NCBI GenBank assembly: GCA_036389375.1
Contig: DASVQA010000249.1
Span: forward strand, 1-9,336
DNA length: 9,336 nucleotides
Source of the DNA: QHXQ01 sp036389375
GTDB taxonomy: Bacteria > Acidobacteriota > Blastocatellia > Pyrinomonadales > Pyrinomonadaceae
Direction of reading: 5' to 3'
Position numbers and translations under genes: made by a program. How positions within the stretch are numbered: position 1 is the stretch's first letter; every line of letters begins with the position of its first letter. Positions 1-5,835 of the stretch are shown here, piece by piece. The notes beneath the pieces are model-generated. The model made no database searches. It saw nothing but the letters and a program-made list of their open reading frames with translations, and had not been told where the DNA came from.

Positions 1-44
1 GCCACCTGACAGATCAGCGCGCCAGACTCAAGCGGGCGCGCGAA

Positions 45-49
45 AGGAG
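45..49 (+). promoter_or_regulatory. Shine-Dalgarno site deciding the start of the first gene
   Basis: AGGAG lies 8 nt upstream of the ATG at 58. It is too close to the TTG at 52 (2 nt), so it fixes the start at the ATG. Confidence 0.75.
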
Positions 50-57
50 AGTTGACG

Positions 58-501
58 ATGGCGCATCATTCGCCAGACCCGATTCATTATCTTGCCAGCG
101 ACGAGATAGAAGCCGTCGTGCGCGGCTTCGAGGCATGCACCATTGCGCCGGCCGATTTCAGTCACGCCGCGCATCTGACGGTTGCACTCTGGTATCTCAC
201 GCAAGCGCCGCGCGCGGAGGCGACCGCGCGCCTGCGCCAGAACCTCGCCCGTTACATCGCGCAGCACGGCGTCGATCCGCAGAAGTACAACGAGACGATC
301 ACGGTCTTCTGGCTCAAGCTGGTCGAACACTTTCTCGCTCACGCGGGCGCGGGTCGCGCCCTGCCCGATGTGGCCAACGAAATGCTCGCGCGCTTCGGCG
401 ACTCGAAACTGCTGTTCGCACACTACAGCCGCGAACTCGTCGAGACGACGGCGGCCAAGACTGGTTGGGTCGAGCCGGATTTACGCCCTTTGGAGTTTTA
501 G
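58..501 (+). CDS. Uncharacterised protein with conserved His-rich motifs
   Basis: A 147-residue soluble protein with no signal peptide or membrane segment. I know it only as an uncharacterised bacterial family and cannot give a function. Patterns that look conserved are FSHAAHL (residues 34-40), YNETIT (77-82), HFLAH (91-95), FAHYSRE (120-126) and the C-terminal WVEPDLRPLEF, which resembles a PDL-PL ending I associate with the family. The spaced His residues could bind a metal, but that is speculation. The ATG at 58 is preferred over the in-frame TTG at 52 because a clean AGGAG lies 8 nt before the ATG and only 2 nt before the TTG. It converges on holA with a 10-bp gap. A coding function is well supported; the role is unknown. 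Confidence 0.82.
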   Translation: MAHHSPDPIHYLASDEIEAVVRGFEACTIAPADFSHAAHLTVALWYLTQAPRAEATARLRQNLARYIAQHGVDPQKYNETITVFWLKLVEHFLAHAGAGRALPDVANEMLARFGDSKLLFAHYSRELVETTAAKTGWVEPDLRPLEF

Positions 502-511
502 CCGGGCGCGC

Positions 512-1513
512 CTAGCTCGCCAGTTCGCAGACGAGCATTTCGAGTTGGAGGCGCGGCGTGGCTTGTGAAGTCTTGATGCTGAGGTCGGCGGCGGCGATTC
601 GTTCGAGGCGGCGGGCGAGGTCTTGTGCGTCGGCGCGGCGGGCGGTGGCGAGAAACTCTTCGCGCTTGCTGAAGGGCATGTTGACGAGGCGGAAAACCTC
701 TTCTTTCGGCCGGCTCTGCACCATTAGCTCTTTGGCCAGCGCGAGCCGGTGAAAGTTGCTGGCAATCAGACCGATGAGCATGACCGGCTCTGCGCCGTCG
801 TCCAGCAGGCGGCGCAGCGTCGTGAGCGCACGCGGCCGGTCGCGCGCGATCAGATGGTCGGTCAACTCGAAGTTCGACAACTCGCGCGAGCGCCCCACGA
901 GCGCGTCCACCATCTCCATCGTGATATAACCGGCGGGCAACGCGGCGGTCGCCAGTTTGTTCAACTCGTTCGCCAGCCGCCGCACGCTCGGGCCCGTGAG
1001 CGCGATCACCTGCCGGAGCGTCCGCTCGTCCGTCTCCGCCGGCACACGCTTCAAGTGGTCGCGCGCCCACACCGCCAACTCGTTATCCGTCAGCGCAGCA
1101 AACTCCACGCTCGCGCACGCGTCCATGAGCGTCTTGCTGAGTTTGCGCCGCTTGTCCAGATCGTCTGCGACGAAGATGACGATGGACGTGTCCACCGGCC
1201 GCGCCAGATAGCGCAGCAACGCACCCTCGTCAGCTTCCTTCAGACGCGCAAAATCCGTGATCCGCACGACGCGCCGCGCCGCCATCATCGGCAACTGCCC
1301 GGCCGCGGCGAGCGCCTGTTGCACGTCCACCTGCGCGAGACTGAACGCGGACTCGTTGAACTCGCGCAAAGGCGCATCCTTGAGCGCCGCTTCCGTGATG
1401 GCGCGCGCCGCCTGTTCACGCAGATACTCTTCCGCGCCGTGCAGCAAATAGAGCGGCGCGAATTTGCCTTGCTTGAGTTGTCGCTTTAGCTCGTCGCGTG
1501 TGAGGGTGCTCAT
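512..1513 (-). CDS. holA: DNA polymerase III subunit delta
   Basis: A 333-residue delta subunit of the clamp loader, which opens the beta sliding clamp during replication; the E. coli protein has 343 residues. The N terminus has the family pattern LYLLHGAEEYL (21-31), a degenerate P-loop region without the GKT of a true ATPase, as expected for delta. The middle has IVIFVADDLDKRRKLSKTL (111-129) and the ALTGPSVRRLANELNKL segment (171-187). The C-terminal collar domain has PVMLIGLIASNFHRLALAKEL (243-263) and ends with the typical DLSIKTSQATPRLQLEMLV pattern (310-328). Its ATG overlaps the lptE stop by 4 bp (ATGA), so translational coupling is likely. Nothing essential appears to be missing. Confidence 0.93.
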   Translation of the reverse strand: MSTLTRDELKRQLKQGKFAPLYLLHGAEEYLREQAARAITEAALKDAPLREFNESAFSLAQVDVQQALAAAGQLPMMAARRVVRITDFARLKEADEGALLRYLARPVDTSIVIFVADDLDKRRKLSKTLMDACASVEFAALTDNELAVWARDHLKRVPAETDERTLRQVIALTGPSVRRLANELNKLATAALPAGYITMEMVDALVGRSRELSNFELTDHLIARDRPRALTTLRRLLDDGAEPVMLIGLIASNFHRLALAKELMVQSRPKEEVFRLVNMPFSKREEFLATARRADAQDLARRLERIAAADLSIKTSQATPRLQLEMLVCELAS

Positions 1514-2064
1514 TTCGCCTGATTGACGCCGAAGCCGTTGACGAGCGTGGAGACGAGGCTTTCGGCGAAGTTGCGCGCGAGGCGCTGCACGGCCGGGTCT
1601 TCCTCGTTGAAATAGGTGCGCGGGTCGTTGGCAAACTCGAACTCGCCGCGATAGATGTAGTTCTGATTGTCGTAGAGCACGCGGTTCTGCACCTGATCGC
1701 GCACGGTGACTGCGCCGACAATCGTCACCTCGAAGACGCGCGAACGCCCACGCTCGTCAAGCAGCACGCCGGAGAAGGTGAAGCTCTTGACCACGCCATC
1801 CACCACCGCGTCCGCGCCCTGCCGCTCGCTCTGCACGCGCAGGCCACGCCCGCGTCGTATGATCTCGTTTGAGACGGCCTCCGTAAACCGCGTCTCGATC
1901 TTGTAGCGCAGCGCCTGATTCTCAAACACCGGCACGGCGACCGTGTGGATGTATTCCGGCAGCCCGCTATGCGTCACAGGCTTGTAGCATTCCGTAAAGC
2001 CCGACGAACAGGCGAGCACAAACGCGAGCGCACCCGCGCGCCAGATGTTTCGACCAATCTTCAT
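1510..2064 (-). CDS. lptE: LPS-assembly lipoprotein LptE
   Basis: A 184-residue LptE-family protein. With LptD it forms the outer-membrane complex that inserts lipopolysaccharide into the outer leaflet. The N terminus has a basic start, a hydrophobic stretch (residues 11-18) and VLAC ending at Cys19, a plausible lipobox. A second Cys (Cys25, in ECYKPV) lies where many homologues have the lipidated CGY, so the modified residue is uncertain. Core motifs are LPEYIHTVAVPVFENQALRY (35-54), ETRFTEAVSNEIIRRGR (57-73) and ADAVVDGVV (84-92), all typical of the family. The C-terminal helix AVQRLARNFAESLVSTLV matches the usual LptE ending. An in-frame TAA 7 nt upstream of the ATG limits the start. folP ends 63 bp upstream and holA overlaps the stop. 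Confidence 0.85.
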   Translation of the reverse strand: MKIGRNIWRAGALAFVLACSSGFTECYKPVTHSGLPEYIHTVAVPVFENQALRYKIETRFTEAVSNEIIRRGRGLRVQSERQGADAVVDGVVKSFTFSGVLLDERGRSRVFEVTIVGAVTVRDQVQNRVLYDNQNYIYRGEFEFANDPRTYFNEEDPAVQRLARNFAESLVSTLVNGFGVNQAK

Positions 2065-2127
2065 GTTCGCTTAAACCTCGCCTACGCGCTCTCGCCGGAA
2101 TGCCGCACGATACGACCTGAAGAATCT

Positions 2128-3000
2128 TCATGTCAAACTCGCCGCCCGCCGGATCGCGTCCGCCACCCGCACCGTCTCGACACCGGCGCGCACGTCGTGG
2201 ACGCGCACAATGCTCGCCCCCCGCAAGACTGCGGCCGTGACGCTGGCCATCGTGCCATGCAGGCGTTCGTTGGCGGCCGCGTCGCCGAGCAAGCGCCCGA
2301 TGAAAGACTTGCGCGAAGGGCCGACAAGCCACGGCAGGTCGGGAAACTCCGCAACGAGACGGTCAAGCCGCGCGACGAGTTCGACGTTCTGCGCGACCGT
2401 CTTACCAAAGCCGATGCCGGGGTCGAGCACGATCTGCTCACGCATTACGCCGCGTCGCTCGGCCATCGCAAGGCTGCGCCGCAGGCTCGTCTGCACGTCC
2501 GCGAAAATGTCCGGTGCGGGCGGCAGACGCTGCATCGTCGCGGGCGTGCCGCGCGAGTGCATCAAGACGAGACCCGCGCCGGCGCGGGCCGCTTCATCAG
2601 CCACGTGAAAATCGAAGCGCAGGGCCGAGATGTCGTTGACGATCTCCGCCCCCGCGCGCAGAGCTTCACGCGCAACTTCAGACTTGGTCGTGTCAATTGA
2701 GATAACGGCGTGCGGTAGTTTGGCGAGTTGCTGAATGACCGGCAGCACGCGGCGCAACTCTTCATCCGGCGCGACGGGTTCGCTGCCCGGGCGGCTCGAT
2801 TCACCACCGATGTCAATAATGGACGCGCCGGCCGCGAGCATCTGTTCCGCGTGTTCGACGGCCCGCTCCGGCGCAAAATAACGCCCGCCATCGCTGAAGC
2901 TGTCCGGCGTCACGTTCAGCACGCCCATGACAAGCGTGCGCTCGCCGAGCGCGAGCGTGCGCCGGCCGATCTTCCATTCGCGGTCTGCTGACACTGTCAT
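2128..3000 (-). CDS. folP: Dihydropteroate synthase
   Basis: A 290-residue TIM-barrel enzyme of folate synthesis that condenses 6-hydroxymethyl-dihydropterin diphosphate with p-aminobenzoate; it is the target of sulfonamides. Signature elements appear in order: GVLNVTPDSFSDGG (26-39), IDIGGESSRPGSEPV (62-76), ISIDTTKSEVA (100-110), EIVNDISAL (119-127), LMHSRGTP (146-153), VLDPGIGFGKT (191-201), WLVGPSRKSFIG (224-235) and the closing IVRVHDV (264-270). All substrate-binding loops look intact. The ATG at 3000 is 88 bp from the ftsH stop, and a strong terminator lies in that gap, so folP probably has its own promoter or depends on read-through. The ftsH-folP order is widespread; the usual next genes (cdaA, ybbR or glmM) are replaced here by lptE-holA. 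Confidence 0.96.
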   Translation of the reverse strand: MTVSADREWKIGRRTLALGERTLVMGVLNVTPDSFSDGGRYFAPERAVEHAEQMLAAGASIIDIGGESSRPGSEPVAPDEELRRVLPVIQQLAKLPHAVISIDTTKSEVAREALRAGAEIVNDISALRFDFHVADEAARAGAGLVLMHSRGTPATMQRLPPAPDIFADVQTSLRRSLAMAERRGVMREQIVLDPGIGFGKTVAQNVELVARLDRLVAEFPDLPWLVGPSRKSFIGRLLGDAAANERLHGTMASVTAAVLRGASIVRVHDVRAGVETVRVADAIRRAASLT

Positions 3001-3020
3001 CCTCGAACCTGCGCGAGCAT

Positions 3021-3053
3021 AACAAAAGGGGAAGAGGCTTGCACCCCTTCCCC
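3021..3053 (-). terminator. Intrinsic terminator after ftsH
   Basis: On the - strand GGGGAAG (3053-3047) pairs with CTTCCCC (3034-3028). The stem extends inward by a G-U pair and two G-C pairs to give about 10 bp and a six-base loop (3038-3043). TTTTGTT follows directly. It lies 35 bp beyond the ftsH stop and ends about 20 bp before the folP start. The plus-strand reading has no T run, so it acts in the ftsH direction. Confidence 0.78.
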
Positions 3054-3088
3054 GCTATAACTGGCCCGGCTGGCGTTCGTGCCCGCGT

Positions 3089-5026
3089 TTAAGCTGTGGC
3101 CGGCCCCGTGATGGGCGGCAGGATCGGCTTGAGCGGACTGCTCGTAGGCTCTTTGAGTTGCGGGCGCTCCTGATCGTCCTTCGGGGTGGGCGGCTGATCG
3201 TCGTCAACCGATAGCCCGGCCACGATGCGGCGAATCTGGACGCCGTCGAGCGTCTCGCGTTCAAGCAGCGACTCGGCAAGACGGATCAGCGTGTCGCGGT
3301 TGTCCTCAATGATCTGCTTGGCGCGGTCGTACTGGTCGGAGACGATCTGCTTGACCGCCTGATCGATCTTGATCGCGGTGTCTTCCGAAAAGTCGCGGTG
3401 CTGCGCGATCTCGCGGCCCAAGAAAATCTGCTCCTCCTTCTTGCCGAAGGTGAGCGGCCCCAATTCCGACATGCCGTACTCGCAGACCATCGAGCGCGCC
3501 AGTTCCGTCGCGCGTTCGATGTCGTTGGACGCGCCGGTGGTGATACTGCCGAGGAAAGTATCTTCAGCGATGCGCCCGCCCATCAGAATGGCGATCTGGC
3601 CGAGCAGATACTCTTTCGAGTAGTTGTGCCGGTCGCCTTCGGGTAGTTGCTGCGTCACACCCAGAGCCATCCCGCGCGGGATGATCGTGACCTTGTGGAC
3701 GGGGTCGGCGTTCGGGACTTTGAGGCCGACGAGCGTGTGCCCCGCTTCGTGGTACGCGGTGACGCGCTTCTCTTCGTTCGTGATGACCATGCTCTTGCGC
3801 TCCGCGCCCATGAGCACCTTGTCTTTGGCCAACTCGAAGTCGGTCATCATCACGATCTTCTTGTTGTAACGCGCCGCGTTCAGGGCCGCCTCGTTGACGA
3901 GGTTCGCCAAATCCGCACCCGTAAAGCCGGGCGTGCCGCGCGCGATCACAGAGATGTCCACGTCTTCGCCGAGCGGGATCTTGCGCGTGTGAACTTTCAG
4001 GATGCCCTCGCGGCCGCGCACGTCGGGCCGAGAGACGACCACGCGGCGGTCGAAGCGACCGGGCCGCAGCAACGCCGGGTCGAGCACGTCCGGCCGGTTA
4101 GTCGAAGCCATCAGGATGACGCCGTCGTTCGACTCGAAGCCGTCCATTTCGACGAGCAACTGATTCAAAGTCTGTTCGCGTTCGTCGTGCCCGCCGCCTA
4201 AGCCCGCACCGCGATGGCGGCCGACCGCGTCGATCTCGTCAATGAAGATGATGCACGGCGCGTTCTTCTTGCCCTGTTCAAAGAGGTCGCGCACGCGTGA
4301 AGCGCCGACGCCGACGAACATCTCGACAAAGTCCGAACCTGAGATCGAGAAGAACGGCACGTTGGCTTCGCCCGCGACGGCGCGCGCCAGCAGGGTCTTG
4401 CCCGTGCCCGGCGGCCCCATCATCAGCACGCCTTTCGGGATGCGCCCGCCGAGTTTCTGAAACTTCTGCGGCTCTTTGAGGAACTCGATAATCTCCTGTA
4501 GCTCCTCTTTCGCCTCTTCAACGCCCGCCACGTCCTTGAAGGTGACGCGCTTCTGCTGGTTGTTCAAGAGCTTCGCGCGCGACTTGCCGAAGGAGAGCGC
4601 CTTGTTGCCGCCGGCCTGCATCTGCCGCATCATGAAAATCCAGAACCCGAGCAGCAGCAGGAGCGGGGCCCACCATGCGAGCAGCGACCAGAGGATGCTG
4701 TTGCCGCTCGATTGATCCTCGACCTTTTCGACCTTCGGTTTGTTGGTCGTCGGGTCAATGTCGGTCGCCAGCTTCATCACGTCGCCCTGCGTGTCCTGCT
4801 GCGACAATTCGGTTTTGAACTGCGCTCCGCTCTTGGCCACGGCGAGCGCCTCGCTCTGTTTGAGCGTTAACTTGGCAATCTCGCCGTTCACGATCTTGTA
4901 CTTGAGCGCGCTCACGTCGAGGACGGTGGTCGTCCCGCCCTGACTGTTAGCGAATGCTTTATAGAGCAGAACTGCGCCGAGCAGAATCAGCACCCAGAAA
5001 ATGATCTGTCTGACTGTGGAACTCAA
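3089..5026 (-). CDS. ftsH: ATP-dependent zinc metalloprotease FtsH
   Basis: A 645-residue inner-membrane AAA+ protease that degrades misfolded membrane proteins and short-lived regulators. Order of parts: membrane segment 1 (about 7-24), a short periplasmic domain (25-108), membrane segment 2 (about 111-133), then the AAA+ domain with Walker A GPPGTGKT (204-211), pore residues FVG (237-239), Walker B IIFIDEID (259-266) and the second region of homology, including ASTNRPD and RPGRFDRR (307-328). The M41 protease domain has the zinc site HEAGH (426-430), with the third ligand probably Asp502 in GASNDIERAT. A Pro-rich acidic tail (about 607-645) ends the protein. The start is TTG, with GGAG 8 nt upstream and no better ATG nearby. 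All catalytic residues are present. hpt lies 213 bp upstream and folP 88 bp downstream. Confidence 0.98.
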   Translation of the reverse strand: MSSTVRQIIFWVLILLGAVLLYKAFANSQGGTTTVLDVSALKYKIVNGEIAKLTLKQSEALAVAKSGAQFKTELSQQDTQGDVMKLATDIDPTTNKPKVEKVEDQSSGNSILWSLLAWWAPLLLLLGFWIFMMRQMQAGGNKALSFGKSRAKLLNNQQKRVTFKDVAGVEEAKEELQEIIEFLKEPQKFQKLGGRIPKGVLMMGPPGTGKTLLARAVAGEANVPFFSISGSDFVEMFVGVGASRVRDLFEQGKKNAPCIIFIDEIDAVGRHRGAGLGGGHDEREQTLNQLLVEMDGFESNDGVILMASTNRPDVLDPALLRPGRFDRRVVVSRPDVRGREGILKVHTRKIPLGEDVDISVIARGTPGFTGADLANLVNEAALNAARYNKKIVMMTDFELAKDKVLMGAERKSMVITNEEKRVTAYHEAGHTLVGLKVPNADPVHKVTIIPRGMALGVTQQLPEGDRHNYSKEYLLGQIAILMGGRIAEDTFLGSITTGASNDIERATELARSMVCEYGMSELGPLTFGKKEEQIFLGREIAQHRDFSEDTAIKIDQAVKQIVSDQYDRAKQIIEDNRDTLIRLAESLLERETLDGVQIRRIVAGLSVDDDQPPTPKDDQERPQLKEPTSSPLKPILPPITGPATA

Positions 5027-5034
5027 AATTGTTT

Positions 5035-5038
5035 CTCC
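5035..5038 (-). promoter_or_regulatory. Shine-Dalgarno site supporting the TTG start of ftsH
   Basis: GGAG on the - strand lies 8 nt before the TTG at 5026. This spacing supports the non-ATG start, and the protein then begins with the short basic segment expected before the first membrane helix. Confidence 0.7.
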
Positions 5039-5051
5039 GCCTCCAACGCCG

Positions 5052-5081
5052 ATGATAACCTATTTCGGCGTCCTTTGTCGC
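5052..5081 (-). promoter_or_regulatory. Candidate sigma-70-type promoter of ftsH
   Basis: On the - strand a -10-like TATCAT (5057-5052, 5 of 6 matches) follows a -35-like GCGACA (5081-5076, 4 of 6) with an 18-bp spacer. Transcription would begin about 20 nt before the ftsH start, leaving just enough leader for the ribosome site. It lies in the 213-bp hpt-ftsH gap, which has no other gene I can support. No transcript data are available here. Confidence 0.42.
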
Positions 5082-5239
5082 TCCCGCCCGGTTGGCGCAT
5101 CCAGCCCGCCTGAGCAGAGTGCCCTCCCCGTCTTCACATCCGCGCCGGAGCAAGACTTAAGATGCCCGCGCCTGACCCGGAGTTGTGCCCGTTCCACACG
5201 TCCTGCGTGGCCGGCAGAGTGAAACTTGGCCCCGCCGAA

Positions 5240-5749
5240 TCAACCGCCCGTCTGCGCCAGATACGGCAGATTCCGCCATCTTTCATTCAACCCCAGCCCG
5301 TAGCCGACGACGTATTCCGCCTCAGTCTCGAACGCTCGCCAATCGGGCACGAGTTCAACCCTGCGCCGGCCGGGCTTGTCAATCAGCACGCAGAGTTTCA
5401 ACTCGCGCGCGCCGCGCGCCGCCAGTTGCCGGACGACGTACTCCTGCGGCACGCCCGTCGCCAGCACGCTGTCAACGAGCAGTACGTCGCGCCCCGCAAG
5501 TTCGGTTTGCGTGCTGAACTGTAAATCCTGCACGCCGCCGAGCGAGCGGTGATCGTAGCGTAGGAAGCCCGTGCGCAGCGGGAGTTGGAGTTGGCGCAGG
5601 AGGTCTGCGAGAAAGATGAAGCCGTCTTCGAGCGTGCCGAGCACGGTCAACTCGCGGTCGCCGTAAGCGCGTGTGATGTCGGCGGCCAGCGCAGCGACGC
5701 GCTCCGCGATCTGCGCCGCACTGAACACCTCTACGAGCCGTCCGTCCAT
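5240..5749 (-). CDS. hpt: HPRT-like phosphoribosyltransferase with altered active site
   Basis: A 169-residue protein, close in length to bacterial hypoxanthine phosphoribosyltransferases, which make IMP or GMP from PRPP and a purine base. HPRT family marks are FIFLADLL (44-51), the RGARELKLCVLIDKP strand (112-126, with purine-contacting Lys125), VVGYGL (147-152) and ERWRNLPYL (156-164). Key residues differ: the usual Leu-Lys-Gly loop reads LED (40-42); the PRPP loop, normally V-E-D-I-I-D-T-G, reads VDSVLATG (92-99), so the acidic pair is Asp-Ser and the catalytic-base Asp is Ala97; the late Mg-binding Asp is Gly153. Loss of normal activity is an inference. The ATG at 5749 has GGAG 7 nt upstream; an in-frame TTG directly before it is less well spaced. 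It sits between tilS and ftsH, the classical HPRT location. Confidence 0.88.
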   Translation of the reverse strand: MDGRLVEVFSAAQIAERVAALAADITRAYGDRELTVLGTLEDGFIFLADLLRQLQLPLRTGFLRYDHRSLGGVQDLQFSTQTELAGRDVLLVDSVLATGVPQEYVVRQLAARGARELKLCVLIDKPGRRRVELVPDWRAFETEAEYVVGYGLGLNERWRNLPYLAQTGG

Positions 5750-5756
5750 CAAAGCA

Positions 5757-5760
5757 CTCC
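5757..5760 (-). promoter_or_regulatory. Shine-Dalgarno site of the HPRT-like gene
   Basis: GGAG on the - strand is 7 nt before the ATG at 5749 and only 4 nt before the adjacent in-frame TTG at 5752. This favours the ATG. Confidence 0.6.
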
Positions 5761-5786
5761 GGCTGCAAATCTAAAACCGTCAAGCG

Positions 5787-5816
5787 AAAACCGCCCACCA
5801 AGACGACTGGGCGGCT
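5787..5816 (-). terminator. Intrinsic terminator after tilS
   Basis: On the - strand CCGCCCA (5814-5808) pairs with TGGGCGG (5797-5791) across a 10-base loop. The stem is followed immediately by TTTT (5790-5787), and a G-U and an A-U pair can extend its base. It lies 20 bp after the tilS stop and ends 37 bp before the start of the HPRT-like gene, so that gene probably has its own promoter or depends on read-through. No convincing -10 box was found in the short remaining gap, although a TTGACG occurs there. Confidence 0.72.
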
Positions 5817-5835
5817 CGCGCATCCGGATTTCATC

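Noticed and set aside
17..41. Inverted repeat GCGCGCC/GGCGCGC at the left edge as a terminator
   Set aside because: A 7-bp stem with an 11-base loop and no T run follows; the upstream gene is outside the window, so its role cannot be judged.
749..1489. Long + strand open frame antisense to holA
   Set aside because: It lies wholly over a well-supported holA, is rich in Arg and His as expected for an antisense frame in GC-rich DNA, and shows no family motif.
1967..2131. 54-residue - strand frame starting at an ATGA overlap with the folP stop
   Set aside because: The first residues (MKILQVVS) look protein-like and the overlap is tempting, but the rest is Arg/Cys-rich and runs out of frame through the lptE signal peptide. 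No ribosome site was identified. It could be a relic, but I cannot support it.
1945..2700. Long + strand open frame antisense to lptE and folP
   Set aside because: It spans two recognised genes on the other strand and has no recognisable domain.
3647..4201. + strand open frame antisense to ftsH
   Set aside because: It is a shadow of the most conserved part of ftsH; the composition is biased to Arg, His, Asp and Val with no motif.
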